Positions 9,783 to 17,983 of a stretch of 64,000 nt of DNA are shown here, in pieces (positions within the stretch are counted from its first letter, which is position 1; each line of letters begins with the position of its first letter). The DNA is from Roseburia sp. 499 (GTDB lineage: Bacteria > Bacillota > Clostridia > Lachnospirales > Lachnospiraceae). A model generated the notes under the pieces. The model was not told where the DNA came from and made no database searches. It worked only from the letters and a program-made list of their open reading frames with translations. A program made the translations under genes and the position numbers. The stretch lies in contig NZ_CP135164.1 in the NCBI RefSeq assembly GCF_001940225.2, positions 744,001 through 808,000 of the forward strand. The letters are read 5' to 3'.

Positions 9783-10178
9783 ATGGAAGATGATAAATAT
9801 AAAAAAGCATATGATATGGTGATGCACTATGAAGGACAGATTCATCAAAAGAATCAGAAGAGAATTTCCATTGGACTAAAATGTATTCTCGTTATCCCGT
9901 TGATTTTTCTTGCTCTTTTGTTTTGGACAAATAGCTCGAAAGTTATATTTCTCATACTTTGGATTGTTTCTCTATTTATTTTGGCAGCATATTTAATTGC
10001 TGTAGAATATATGGATTACAATCTTATGGAACGTATGGCGAAGTTAAATGGGGAAGAACAGGAGATGGAAGGATATCAGCTCATCGGAAATGAAGTGTTG
10101 GAGAACCGGATACAAGAAGTATTAGAAAAAATAGAGAGTGAAGAAGGCATGGAGGGCGGAAATGAAAAACATCATTAA
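9783..10178 (+). CDS. Small two-helix membrane protein between the Pip paralogues
   Basis: 131 residues. ATG 9783 is chosen because AAGGAG lies nine bases upstream; a GTG at 9774 sits too close to it. Two hydrophobic stretches occur around residues 32-50 and 55-75 (VIPLIFLALLFW, VIFLILWIVSLFILAAYLIAV), with charged ends and a C-terminal acidic helix. No family is recognised. It overlaps the next gene by 17 bases, so the three genes form a translationally coupled set and this one is probably a partner of the flanking Pip proteins. Confidence 0.7.
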   Translation: MEDDKYKKAYDMVMHYEGQIHQKNQKRISIGLKCILVIPLIFLALLFWTNSSKVIFLILWIVSLFILAAYLIAVEYMDYNLMERMAKLNGEEQEMEGYQLIGNEVLENRIQEVLEKIESEEGMEGGNEKHH

Positions 10179-12297
10179 AATCTTTCTTGCAGATACCAGA
10201 AGAATCAGTAAAAATGTAGTAGCAGTAGTGATTGTTATGGGGCTTTGTGTCATTCCGTCGCTATATGCCTGGTTTAATATTTTTTCAAATTGGGATCCAT
10301 ATGGTCCGGATGCTACTTCTAATCTGAGGGTTGCAGTGGTCTCTTTAGACCAGGGAAGCACAGTTTCGGGTGTGGAATTAAATGTTGGTGATAGTGTAAT
10401 TGAAGGATTAAAGAGTAATAATACCATAGGCTGGGTTTTTACCGATACCGAGGATGAAGCGGTTAAAGGAGTAAATAACGGAGATTACTATGCTGCTCTT
10501 GTAGTACCTGAGAATTTTACAGAGGATATGATAAGCTTTTTAGGGGGCGATATTCAACATCCTCAAATTGTATATTACGAAAATGAAAAGAAAAATGCAA
10601 TTGCGCCTAAGATTACCGGAAAAGCAAAGAAGGCGGTACAGGAACAGGTAAATAGTACCTTTGTCAGCACATTGGCAGAAGGAATTATGGAGGTAAGTAA
10701 TGTATTATCCGGTCGAGAAGGAGAAAACGGAAGCGTATTTGATACTGTTACAGAAAAATTAGTAGAATTAAAGGAAAATCTGCAATTGTATTCTAATTTG
10801 CTCAGTTCGTTTATTGGAATTACAGATTCAGCGTCTAATATTATGGCAACCAGTCAGGCGGTGTTGCCTAACCTGAATGATATCGTTAATAATGGGAAAA
10901 ATACTATTAACAGCATACAGGATGCAGCGTTGAATAATTCGGGTAGTGCAGAGTCACTACTGGATATGGTATCTTACAGTTTTAAAATTGTAGATGGTGC
11001 ATTAGAGGATTTGAAGAATGCAGTTCAGTCAGATTTAAATTCTATTGATGGGCAATTGGATGCAAATAGTGCGATTGGTGGTATTCAGACGGCACTTCCT
11101 TATATACGTCAGTTGTTTAATAATGCGGTATCCGGATGGACGGATGAAGGCACGCAGTTAAAAATTGATGAAATTAATAGTAGTCTGGATACGATTGAAG
11201 CAGATTTGAATAAGTTATCTGCCAGTCAGACAGAATTGTCGGATACAGCAGAAGCGTTGAAAAACAATTTAGTACAGGAAATTATTACATGTCAGAATCA
11301 AATACAAGCATTAAAAGATAGTTTTGAATATTCCGTAAGACCTAACTTACGTTCTACAATGAATTCCGTTCAGAGTTCACTGTTAGATGTACAGTCTATG
11401 TTGGGAGGTATGGATGGTGATTTTAGTGAAGTTGAAGAAGTTTTGGCAGAATATGAAGGAGTACTAAAGGATGGAACAGCAGGACTGGAAGAGTCTAGGG
11501 CGAAAACAGAAGAAGTAATTGCCAGTCTGGATGTCGTTGTTACCAGTTTAAAAGAATTTGAAAATGATGAACAGTATCAGGAACTAGTGGATATGTTAAA
11601 AACAGACCCAAAACAGCTTGCGGATTTTATTTCATCTCCGGTAAGCCTGGAGACGGAGCAGATATATCCAATTGCTAATTATGGTTCTGCTATGGCACCT
11701 TTTTATACAATACTGGCGCTTTGGGTTGGTGCATTAATTTTGGTTGCTATTGTACATGTAAAGGTACTCCCGGAGAAAGGAATTACTAATGTGAAGCCTT
11801 ACCAACAATATTTTGGAAGATATATTTTCTTCTTCCTAGTGGGACAGGTGCAGACATTAATTACAATATTGGGAGAGATATTCTATATAAAAATACAATG
11901 TCCGCATCCGTTTCTATATTGGCTTGCGGCGGCAGTTAGCAGTTTGGTATTTACCATATTCATCTATTCATTGACAGTGGCTTTTGGAAATATCGGAGAA
12001 GCGCTTGCAGTGGTCATAATGGTCATTCAGGTAGCAGGAGCCGGAGGAACCTTTCCAATCGAGACCTTACCGAAGGTATATCAGTACACTTACAAATATC
12101 TTCCATTTCCGTATGGAATGAATGCTATGCGAGAATGTATCGGAGGAATGCATGGAGCTGATTATTTGAAATATATCGGTGTAATGGGAATATATGTAGT
12201 AATCTCTTTGGTGATTGGATTGTTGTTGGCAATTCCATTTAGGAAAATGAACGAAAGAATTGAGCGTAGTAAAGAAAAATCAGATGTTATGATTTAA
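10162..12297 (+). CDS. YhgE/Pip-family membrane protein, copy 2
   Basis: 711 residues from ATG 10162, with GGAGG six bases upstream and inside the previous gene. Same architecture as the 7539 gene: N-terminal helix, the family segment SLYAWFNIFSNWDPYG, a long helical extracellular region, and a C-terminal block of about six membrane helices containing GSAMAPFYTILALWVGALI and GAGGTFPIETLPKVYQ, which match NYGSAMTPFYTVLALWVGA and GSGGTFPIELLPSVYR in copy 1. The two copies are clearly paralogous and may form a heterodimeric membrane complex. The stop codon sits in the loop of a shared terminator. Confidence 0.85.
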   Translation: MKNIIKIFLADTRRISKNVVAVVIVMGLCVIPSLYAWFNIFSNWDPYGPDATSNLRVAVVSLDQGSTVSGVELNVGDSVIEGLKSNNTIGWVFTDTEDEAVKGVNNGDYYAALVVPENFTEDMISFLGGDIQHPQIVYYENEKKNAIAPKITGKAKKAVQEQVNSTFVSTLAEGIMEVSNVLSGREGENGSVFDTVTEKLVELKENLQLYSNLLSSFIGITDSASNIMATSQAVLPNLNDIVNNGKNTINSIQDAALNNSGSAESLLDMVSYSFKIVDGALEDLKNAVQSDLNSIDGQLDANSAIGGIQTALPYIRQLFNNAVSGWTDEGTQLKIDEINSSLDTIEADLNKLSASQTELSDTAEALKNNLVQEIITCQNQIQALKDSFEYSVRPNLRSTMNSVQSSLLDVQSMLGGMDGDFSEVEEVLAEYEGVLKDGTAGLEESRAKTEEVIASLDVVVTSLKEFENDEQYQELVDMLKTDPKQLADFISSPVSLETEQIYPIANYGSAMAPFYTILALWVGALILVAIVHVKVLPEKGITNVKPYQQYFGRYIFFFLVGQVQTLITILGEIFYIKIQCPHPFLYWLAAAVSSLVFTIFIYSLTVAFGNIGEALAVVIMVIQVAGAGGTFPIETLPKVYQYTYKYLPFPYGMNAMRECIGGMHGADYLKYIGVMGIYVVISLVIGLLLAIPFRKMNERIERSKEKSDVMI

Positions 12298-12318
12298 TCA
12301 TAACATCTGATTTTTTTT
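12280..12318. terminator. Bidirectional terminator shared by convergent genes
   Basis: A perfect 13-bp stem, TCAGATGTTATGA (12280-12292) with TCATAACATCTGA (12298-12310), has a five-base loop. Eight T follow on the plus strand, and A-rich sequence precedes it, giving T-rich RNA in the other direction. The stop codons of the plus-strand and minus-strand genes meet inside it. Confidence 0.85.
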
Positions 12319-12678
12319 ACTGTTAAAATGGTTTTTGATAGCGGCAAAGCTCTCTGTGCTGATGACATGTTCGATTCGGCAAGCGTCTTCAGCAGCAACT
12401 TCCGGTGCTACGCCCAATGTTACCAGCATATTGGTGAGAGTGTTGTGACGTTCATAAATCATTTCTGCAATTTCTCTTCCGGTATCGGTCAGAGTAATAA
12501 AGCCAGCTTCTGAAACTGTAATATGTTCCTTTTCCCGTAAATGTTTCATGGCAACACTAACACTGGATTTTTTAAATCCGAGCTCTGTAGCAATGTCAAT
12601 AGAACGTACCACAGGTAACTTATGGCTTAGAATTAAAATCGTTTCTAAATAGTTTTCGGCTGATTCATTTGTTTTCAT
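12298..12678 (-). CDS. DtxR/MntR-family metal-dependent repressor
   Basis: 126 residues, the short form without a C-terminal SH3 domain. An N-terminal winged helix contains the recognition helix around GFKKSSVSVAMKHL. Metal-site residues typical of MntR are partly visible: ENYLE near the N-terminus (Asn replaces the usual Asp), ERHNTL, and RIEHV. Such proteins bind Fe(II) or Mn(II) and repress uptake genes. It is divergent from feoAAB, with an inverted repeat just upstream of its own start and another in the feo promoter, so it most likely senses iron, represses feo and regulates itself. Confidence 0.88.
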   Translation of the reverse strand: MKTNESAENYLETILILSHKLPVVRSIDIATELGFKKSSVSVAMKHLREKEHITVSEAGFITLTDTGREIAEMIYERHNTLTNMLVTLGVAPEVAAEDACRIEHVISTESFAAIKNHFNSKKNQML

Positions 12679-12696
12679 ATAAAATCCCCTTTTTTA

Positions 12697-12713
12697 GTTA
12701 GTTACGAATAACT
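12697..12713. promoter_or_regulatory. Predicted iron-repressor operator at the DtxR-like gene
   Basis: A perfect palindrome AGTTACGAATAACT (12700-12713) overlaps a GTTAG-N6-ATAAC match (12697-12712), one mismatch from the GTTAG-N6-CTAAC motif found at the feo and flavodoxin promoters. It lies just inside the minus-strand -10-like TATACT (complement of 12716-12721), where it would block transcription of the repressor gene. Confidence 0.6.
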
Positions 12714-12770
12714 GTAGTATACCATATGCAACAGAAAAGCGCAAATTGAGAAAAATTATCAATAACATCC

Positions 12771-12802
12771 TTGACAACTAACGCAAGTTAGCATATACTA
12801 AC
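12771..12802 (+). promoter_or_regulatory. feo promoter with overlapping DtxR-type operators
   Basis: TTGACA (12771-12776), a 17-base spacer and TATACT (12794-12799) form a near-consensus SigA promoter. Inside it are three half-sites: CTAAC (12778), GTTAG (12787) and CTAAC (12798). These make two overlapping dyads, CTAAC-N4-GTTAG and GTTAG-N6-CTAAC, that resemble the IdeR/DtxR box. A bound repressor would cover both promoter elements. Confidence 0.8.
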
Positions 12803-12855
12803 CTAAGTAAAGGAAATGAGATTCATTATCAATACGAAAAGAGAGGATGAGCGTG

Positions 12856-13065
12856 ATGCCTTTAACTATGGCGAAAGCAGGAGAAGCTAACATCATTAAA
12901 AAAGTTGGTGGAAAAGAAGAGACCAGAAGATTTTTGGAGAATCTTGGATTTGTAATTGGTGGTCTGGTAACTGTTGTATCCGAAATCAACGGAAACATGA
13001 TTGTAAATGTAAAGGAGTCAAGAGTTGCCATTAATAAAGATATGGCAAATAAAATAATGGTATAA
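12856..13065 (+). CDS. feoA: FeoA-like protein, first copy
   Basis: 69 residues from ATG 12856, chosen because GAGAGG lies nine bases upstream; an ATG at 12847 abuts that site. FeoA proteins are SH3-like cytosolic partners of the ferrous iron transporter FeoB. Visible pattern: MPLTMAKAGEANIIKKVGG, then ETRRFLENLGFVIGG and GNMIVNVKESRVAIN, typical of FeoA. It is first in a feoA-feoA-feoB operon under a predicted iron-repressed promoter. Confidence 0.88.
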   Translation: MPLTMAKAGEANIIKKVGGKEETRRFLENLGFVIGGLVTVVSEINGNMIVNVKESRVAINKDMANKIMV

Positions 13066-13080
13066 AGGAAGGAAAAGAAC

Positions 13081-13299
13081 ATGACATTAAAAGAGATTGC
13101 GTGCGGAAAAACAGTAAAAGTCCGCAAGCTCAATGGAGATGGTCCGGTAAAACGTCGGATTATGGACATGGGGATTACAAAGGGAGTAGAAGTGTTTGTG
13201 AGAAAGGTAGCTCCTCTGGGAGATCCTGTAGAGGTTACAGTAAGAGGATACGAATTGTCTCTGCGGAAAGCTGATGCAGAAATGATAGAGGTAGAATAG
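13081..13299 (+). CDS. feoA: FeoA-like protein, second copy
   Basis: 72 residues with the standard FeoA pattern MTLKEIACGKTVKVRKL, KRRIMDMGITKGVEV and VRGYELSLRKADAE. It lies 15 bases after the first copy and 11 bases before feoB. Tandem FeoA genes are common in clostridia; each may bind a different face of FeoB or form a heteromer. The ribosome-binding site is AAGGAAGG. Confidence 0.9.
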   Translation: MTLKEIACGKTVKVRKLNGDGPVKRRIMDMGITKGVEVFVRKVAPLGDPVEVTVRGYELSLRKADAEMIEVE

Positions 13300-13310
13300 G
13301 AGGAGTTCAT

Positions 13311-15458
13311 ATGTCAGTAAAGATAGCGTTAGCAGGTAATCCAAACTGCGGAAAAACAACATTATTTAATGCACTGACCGGTTCCAATCAGTTTGTGGGA
13401 AACTGGCCGGGAGTAACAGTGGAGAAAAAGGAAGGAAAGTTAAAAGGTTATAAAGATGTGGTTATTATGGACCTTCCGGGAATTTATTCGCTGTCTCCGT
13501 ATACGTTAGAAGAAGTGGTAGCGCGAAACTATTTAATCGGTGAAAGACCGGATGCGATTTTAAATATTGTGGATGGAACCAATATAGAACGAAATTTATA
13601 TTTATCTACACAGTTGATGGAACTGGGAATTCCGGTTATCATGGCAGTTAATATGATGGATATTGTTGCGAAGAATGGCGACAAAATAAAGATAAAGAAG
13701 CTTAGTGAAAAATTGGGCTGCGAGGTAGTAGAGATTTCTGCTTTAAAAGGAACCGGAATCAAAGAAGCTGCAGAAAAGGCAGTAAAGCTTGCAGAAAGCA
13801 AAACAGCAAAGGTACCGGTACATAGCTTTGCGCCGGAAGTGGAAAGCGTTCTTGCTTCTATTGAAGATAAGATTGGAGCAGATATTCCGGAAGAACAGAA
13901 ACGTTTCTTTGCGATTAAGCTATTAGAGAAGGATGACAAGATTTCTGCACAGATGAAACAGGTTCCTGATGTAACAGCAGAAATCAATACGATTGAAAAA
14001 GAAATGGATGATGATACCGAAAGCATCATTACAAATGAGAGATATACTTATATTTCTTCTATTATTAAGGAATGTTATACAAAGCAGAATAAAGAAAAAC
14101 TGACAATCTCTGATAAGATTGACAAGATTGTAACAAACCGTTTTCTGGCGCTTCCAATTTTTGCGGCTGTAATGTTTCTTGTATATTATGTTTCCGTAAC
14201 AACGGTTGGCGCATTTGTTACAGACTGGACCAATGATACGTTGTTTGGTGAATGTATTATTCCGGGAGCACAGTCCTTCTTTGAAAATATCGGATGTGCA
14301 GATTGGTTAACAGGACTTATTGTAGACGGTATTATTTCCGGTGTAGGAGCAGTTCTTGGATTTGTTCCTCAGATGCTGGTATTGTTTATCTTCCTTGCTT
14401 TCTTAGAGGCTTGTGGATATATGGCAAGAGTTGCATTTATCATGGACAGAATCTTCCGTAAGTTTGGTCTTTCCGGAAAATCTTTTATTCCAATGTTAAT
14501 CGGAAGCGGATGTGGTGTTCCGGGAGTTATGGCAAGCCGTACTATTGAAAATGACAGAGATCGTAAGATGACAATTATGACTACTACATTTATTCCGTGT
14601 GGAGCGAAATTACCAATTATCGCTTTGATTGCAGGTGCATTATTTGATGGCGCATGGTGGGTATCTCCAAGTGCTTACTTCGTAGGAATTGCAGCAGTTA
14701 TCTGTTCTGGTGTTATTTTAAAGAAAACTAAAATGTTTGCAGGAGATCCGGCGCCATTCGTTATGGAACTTCCGGCATATCATCTTCCTACTGTTGGAAA
14801 TGTATTAAGAAGCATGTGGGAGCGCGGATGGTCCTTTATTAAGAAGGCAGGAACTATCATTCTTCTGTCTACTATTGTACTTTGGTTCTTACAAGGATTC
14901 GGATGGGTAGACGGTTCCTTCGGAATGTTAGAGGCGGAACAGTTAGATAATAGTATTTTGGCAAGTATCGGAAGTGTAATTGCACCAATTTTTGCACCAC
15001 TCGGATGGGGAGATTGGAAAATGGCAGTTGCAGCCGTAACAGGATTGATTGCAAAGGAAAACGTAGTTGGTACATTTGGTATTCTCTTTGGATTCGGCGA
15101 AGTAGCGGAAGATGGAGTAGAGATTTGGGGACAGTTGGCAGGAAGCATGACAGCAATAGCAGCATATTCCTTCTTGGTATTTAACCTGTTGTGTGCACCT
15201 TGCTTTGCAGCAATGGGAGCAATTAAGAGAGAAATGAACAATGCAAAATGGTTCTGGTTCGCTATTGGATATCAGTGTGTTTTGGCATATATTGTTTCCT
15301 TGTGTGTATATCAGGTTGGAACATGGATTACAACAGGCGTGTTTGGAATAGGAACAGTTGTAGCACTTGTTCTTATCGCGGGATTTATTTATCTGCTGTT
15401 CCGTCCTTATAAGGAGAGTAACACATTAAAAGTAAAAGGTATGGTTGGAGCAAAATAA
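13311..15458 (+). CDS. feoB: Ferrous iron transporter FeoB
   Basis: 715 residues. The N-terminal G domain shows G1 GNPNCGKTTLFN, G3 DLPGIYSL and G4 NMMD, followed by the GDI helical region, then a membrane domain with two Gate motifs (RVAFIMDRIFRKFGLSGKSF, GSGCGVPGVMASRT and PCGAKLPI). FeoB imports Fe(II) across the cytoplasmic membrane, with GTP hydrolysis regulating flux. It is the third gene of the operon and overlaps the ribosome-binding site of the Fur-like gene that follows. Confidence 0.96.
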   Translation: MSVKIALAGNPNCGKTTLFNALTGSNQFVGNWPGVTVEKKEGKLKGYKDVVIMDLPGIYSLSPYTLEEVVARNYLIGERPDAILNIVDGTNIERNLYLSTQLMELGIPVIMAVNMMDIVAKNGDKIKIKKLSEKLGCEVVEISALKGTGIKEAAEKAVKLAESKTAKVPVHSFAPEVESVLASIEDKIGADIPEEQKRFFAIKLLEKDDKISAQMKQVPDVTAEINTIEKEMDDDTESIITNERYTYISSIIKECYTKQNKEKLTISDKIDKIVTNRFLALPIFAAVMFLVYYVSVTTVGAFVTDWTNDTLFGECIIPGAQSFFENIGCADWLTGLIVDGIISGVGAVLGFVPQMLVLFIFLAFLEACGYMARVAFIMDRIFRKFGLSGKSFIPMLIGSGCGVPGVMASRTIENDRDRKMTIMTTTFIPCGAKLPIIALIAGALFDGAWWVSPSAYFVGIAAVICSGVILKKTKMFAGDPAPFVMELPAYHLPTVGNVLRSMWERGWSFIKKAGTIILLSTIVLWFLQGFGWVDGSFGMLEAEQLDNSILASIGSVIAPIFAPLGWGDWKMAVAAVTGLIAKENVVGTFGILFGFGEVAEDGVEIWGQLAGSMTAIAAYSFLVFNLLCAPCFAAMGAIKREMNNAKWFWFAIGYQCVLAYIVSLCVYQVGTWITTGVFGIGTVVALVLIAGFIYLLFRPYKESNTLKVKGMVGAK

Positions 15459-15459
15459 T

Positions 15460-15891
15460 ATGAAAACACAGATGCAGAAAGAAATGATACTGGAAAAATT
15501 AAAAGAAAACGGATGTAGAATTACCAGGCAGCGAAAATTGATTCTGGATATTATTTTAGAGGAAGATTGTAACTGCTGTAAGGAAATTTTTTATAAGGCA
15601 TCCAAAAAAGATGAGTGTATTGGCGCAGCGACCGTGTATCGTATGGTAAATATGTTGGAAGAAATTGGTGCCATTAGCAGGAAAAATATGTATAAAGTAG
15701 CATATTCCCCGAACTGTCTTTTAGAAAATGCTTGTACCGTAGTTTTGGATGATGAAAGTAGCTATAATCTTTCTGCAAAAGAGTGGAATGAGGTTATTCG
15801 CAGAGGATTAAATGCTTGCGGATACCTAAAAGACCAAGGCATAGAATCCGTTACAATAGCTGGATGTGAGTGCGAAGAAAAGACATGTTAG
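15460..15891 (+). CDS. Fur-like winged-helix protein with degenerate metal site
   Basis: 143 residues from ATG 15460, one base after the feoB stop, with GGAG inside the feoB end. The N-terminal DNA-binding half matches Fur: GCRITRQRKLILDIILEE and GAATVYRMVNMLEEIGAI. The C-terminal half is not canonical: the usual HHDHLIC motif is absent and replaced by NACTVVLDDESSY, while cysteines cluster at NCC and at the end (GCECEEKTC). It is co-transcribed with feo. It may be a Fur paralogue with a different ligand, perhaps thiol or metal through cysteines; this is inference. Confidence 0.75.
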   Translation: MKTQMQKEMILEKLKENGCRITRQRKLILDIILEEDCNCCKEIFYKASKKDECIGAATVYRMVNMLEEIGAISRKNMYKVAYSPNCLLENACTVVLDDESSYNLSAKEWNEVIRRGLNACGYLKDQGIESVTIAGCECEEKTC

Positions 15892-15897
15892 AGTGAT

Positions 15898-15946
15898 AAA
15901 AAAGGATGTTCTTTCTGAAGAAAGCAGAGAGAATATTCTTTTTTTC
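15898..15946 (+). terminator. Intrinsic terminator after the feo operon
   Basis: An imperfect 19-bp stem, roughly 15898-15916 with 15926-15944, pairs with three G-T wobbles; the right arm ends in a T run. It closes the feo/Fur-like transcript. Confidence 0.75.
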
Positions 15947-15968
15947 ATATCCTGTAGTGTTAAAAATG

Positions 15969-15987
15969 TAGAACAACCGATTGCGCA
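15969..15987. promoter_or_regulatory. LacI-family-type operator, upstream copy
   Basis: TAGAACAACCGATTGCGCA, identical to the copy at 16091-16109. The core CAACCGATTG is a pseudo-palindrome centred on CG, as in LacI/GalR operators. It lies 122 bases upstream of its twin, on the far side of the promoter. Confidence 0.6.
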
Positions 15988-16054
15988 CATAAAAAGTGAA
16001 AATGGATGTAAAAAGTGCACAAAAAAATAATGAAAATATATATAAAAATGAATG

Positions 16055-16083
16055 TTGACAACAGAAACTATAGTTGATATACT
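16055..16083 (+). promoter_or_regulatory. Strong SigA promoter for the glycan-use cluster
   Basis: TTGACA (16055-16060), a 17-base spacer and TATACT (16078-16083). The expected start site near 16090 falls at the edge of the downstream LacI-type operator, so repression by steric block and looping is expected. Confidence 0.8.
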
Positions 16084-16090
16084 CAAAATA

Positions 16091-16109
16091 TAGAACAACC
16101 GATTGCGCA
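16091..16109. promoter_or_regulatory. LacI-family-type operator, promoter-proximal copy
   Basis: Exact 19-base copy of 15969-15987, overlapping the predicted transcription start. No LacI-family gene lies in the window, so the regulator acts from elsewhere. Confidence 0.6.
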
Positions 16110-16150
16110 ACGGTGAACAACGGGAACACGAAGAGAAAAGGAGAGAGAAC

Positions 16151-17983
16151 ATGGATAAATTTGTGGTAAACATTATTCATCGTCCGGAGATGGTTCCAGA
16201 GTATGCAGAGAAAGTAACTGGACACGGAAAAGAAGAAGACATCGGAAGGAAAGCGTTATTGACGGAATCATTGGATATTTTTAAGACACAGCAGAGACTG
16301 GCACATGAGAACGGATTAAAAACCACCATACAGATGACATATGCAAGCCTTTTTAATGACGAAGCAGTAGAATTGGCAAAGGCAGACCATGAAAAATACG
16401 GAGACGAAATTGCCCTATCTTTGCTGGGATTGCCGTGTAAGGAATTTCGTGAAAAATATAAAACTAAGGATTTCTGTATCTGGATGTTTTCTATGGAAGA
16501 CAAGAAATCTATTGTAGATGATGTATTTGAAAAATTCCATGAACGTTTTGGATTCTATCCGGAATCTACCGGTTCCTATTACATGGACGCAGATTTGACA
16601 AATTACATTAAGAAAAAATATCCTTCTGTGAAATGTGCGGTTGCAACCTGTTGGGAGGAAGGACCAAAGGCATATCATACTTGTAATAATTCTTGGTATA
16701 CCTTGTTTGACGGAGGCCCATGGGCACCATGGATTCCATCCAAGCAGAATACGCATGCACCGGCAGCAGACGAAAGTGAAGATTCCGGAATTGTAGCAAT
16801 TCCACATCTTTCTCGAGACCTTTTGGCATGCTATGACGGAAACGGTTCCAACTTCGGAACCCATCCACAGAACGTATTGCGTGGTATGATTTATGATTCC
16901 AAGACCTGGGAATATCCATATTTGTATAATCTGATTGACCAATATCGCTCATTAGAAAAATACAACAATGGTTATGCATACAACATGATGTTTGTAGGAC
17001 CGGGCTGGATGAATAAGATGGGACGTTGGGAAGCTCCTTATGAATTATTAGAAAAATCTTATGCAGATGGTTGCGCTTACTATGGAAAACTGAAAAAAGA
17101 AGGCAAGCTTATTGATATGACTATGGCGGAATTTGCAGATTACTATCGTCAGAAGAAAACCTATAAGGAGCCGGAATGTGCGCTTTGGAGAGATATTTTG
17201 TATGGCTCTGATAAGCAGGTGTTCTGGTATACAGACCCATATATGAGAGCATGTGTAAATATGGATCAGGGGGGTGCAATCGTAGACCTTCGTCCTTATG
17301 CTGCAAAACTGGAGTGGCCGGTAGGAATCGGAACTCCGCATGTACAGGATGCTTCTTATCCATTCCTGATTCAGGAAAAATATCGTGCAGGATATTTTAC
17401 TCACTATGCAGGAGAAGGAACAGTACGAAGTGCAAAGCTTACCCATAATGGAGAAGAAGTAGATTTGTGTTTATGCCGCACGAAAGCACATTTTTCTCAA
17501 GAAGGAAATACTCGTATCTTAACCCTTGATCCGGTAGATATTGAATTTGCTGATTTAACAGTAAAGCTTCAGACGAAGATTTTCTTTGAAGAGGGAGCAT
17601 CTAACATCAAAATGGAAAGAACCATTCTTGAAATGAGTGACCCAACGGCAGAAGTAGAGTTGAACGAATACATGGTAGCATGTTATGGAACCACAGAATA
17701 TCCGGAGGATATGACAGGAATTACTTTAGCATGTGAAGGTAGTGAAACAAAGATCATTTCCTACGAATATAAGTGCAGAGAAGAAAGTCTGGCGGGAGCA
17801 AAAGCAGTGAGTGCAGTTATCCCGGCTATCCAGACCAAAGTATCTCTTACTCCTTCCGCTGACGCAGAAGGATATATTAAGGAAGGTTATGCATTCTCTC
17901 CAATGTTCACATTGGGATATAAGAAAAAAGTTTCGGATAAGGAGGTATTTGCGACATGGCTCAATCTGGAAAAGGCAAATTAA
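16151..17983 (+). CDS. Predicted carbohydrate-active barrel protein (glycoside hydrolase/deacetylase-like)
   Basis: 610 residues from ATG 16151 behind AAGGAGAG; no signal peptide, so cytosolic. The first 370 residues look like a NodB/GH57-type barrel (YPESTGSYYMDADLTNY, AVATCWEEGPKAYHTCNN, DGGPWAPWIPSKQN, PHLSRDLLACYDG). The rest looks like a beta-rich domain with WPVGIGTPHVQDASYPFL. I do not recognise an exact family. It sits in a sugar-regulated operon before a GH53 galactanase, so a role in breaking down an imported oligosaccharide is the best inference. The last 28 bases overlap the next gene. Confidence 0.5.
   Translation: MDKFVVNIIHRPEMVPEYAEKVTGHGKEEDIGRKALLTESLDIFKTQQRLAHENGLKTTIQMTYASLFNDEAVELAKADHEKYGDEIALSLLGLPCKEFREKYKTKDFCIWMFSMEDKKSIVDDVFEKFHERFGFYPESTGSYYMDADLTNYIKKKYPSVKCAVATCWEEGPKAYHTCNNSWYTLFDGGPWAPWIPSKQNTHAPAADESEDSGIVAIPHLSRDLLACYDGNGSNFGTHPQNVLRGMIYDSKTWEYPYLYNLIDQYRSLEKYNNGYAYNMMFVGPGWMNKMGRWEAPYELLEKSYADGCAYYGKLKKEGKLIDMTMAEFADYYRQKKTYKEPECALWRDILYGSDKQVFWYTDPYMRACVNMDQGGAIVDLRPYAAKLEWPVGIGTPHVQDASYPFLIQEKYRAGYFTHYAGEGTVRSAKLTHNGEEVDLCLCRTKAHFSQEGNTRILTLDPVDIEFADLTVKLQTKIFFEEGASNIKMERTILEMSDPTAEVELNEYMVACYGTTEYPEDMTGITLACEGSETKIISYEYKCREESLAGAKAVSAVIPAIQTKVSLTPSADAEGYIKEGYAFSPMFTLGYKKKVSDKEVFATWLNLEKAN

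Noticed and set aside
7539..12297. Prophage or phage-defence island because of Pip (phage infection protein) similarity
   Set aside because: No phage structural, integrase or lysis genes are nearby; the proteins are ordinary envelope proteins of Firmicutes.
16415..17446. Long minus-strand frames opposite the barrel protein
   Set aside because: They are shadows of the plus-strand gene, with no promoter, ribosome-binding site or recognisable domain.
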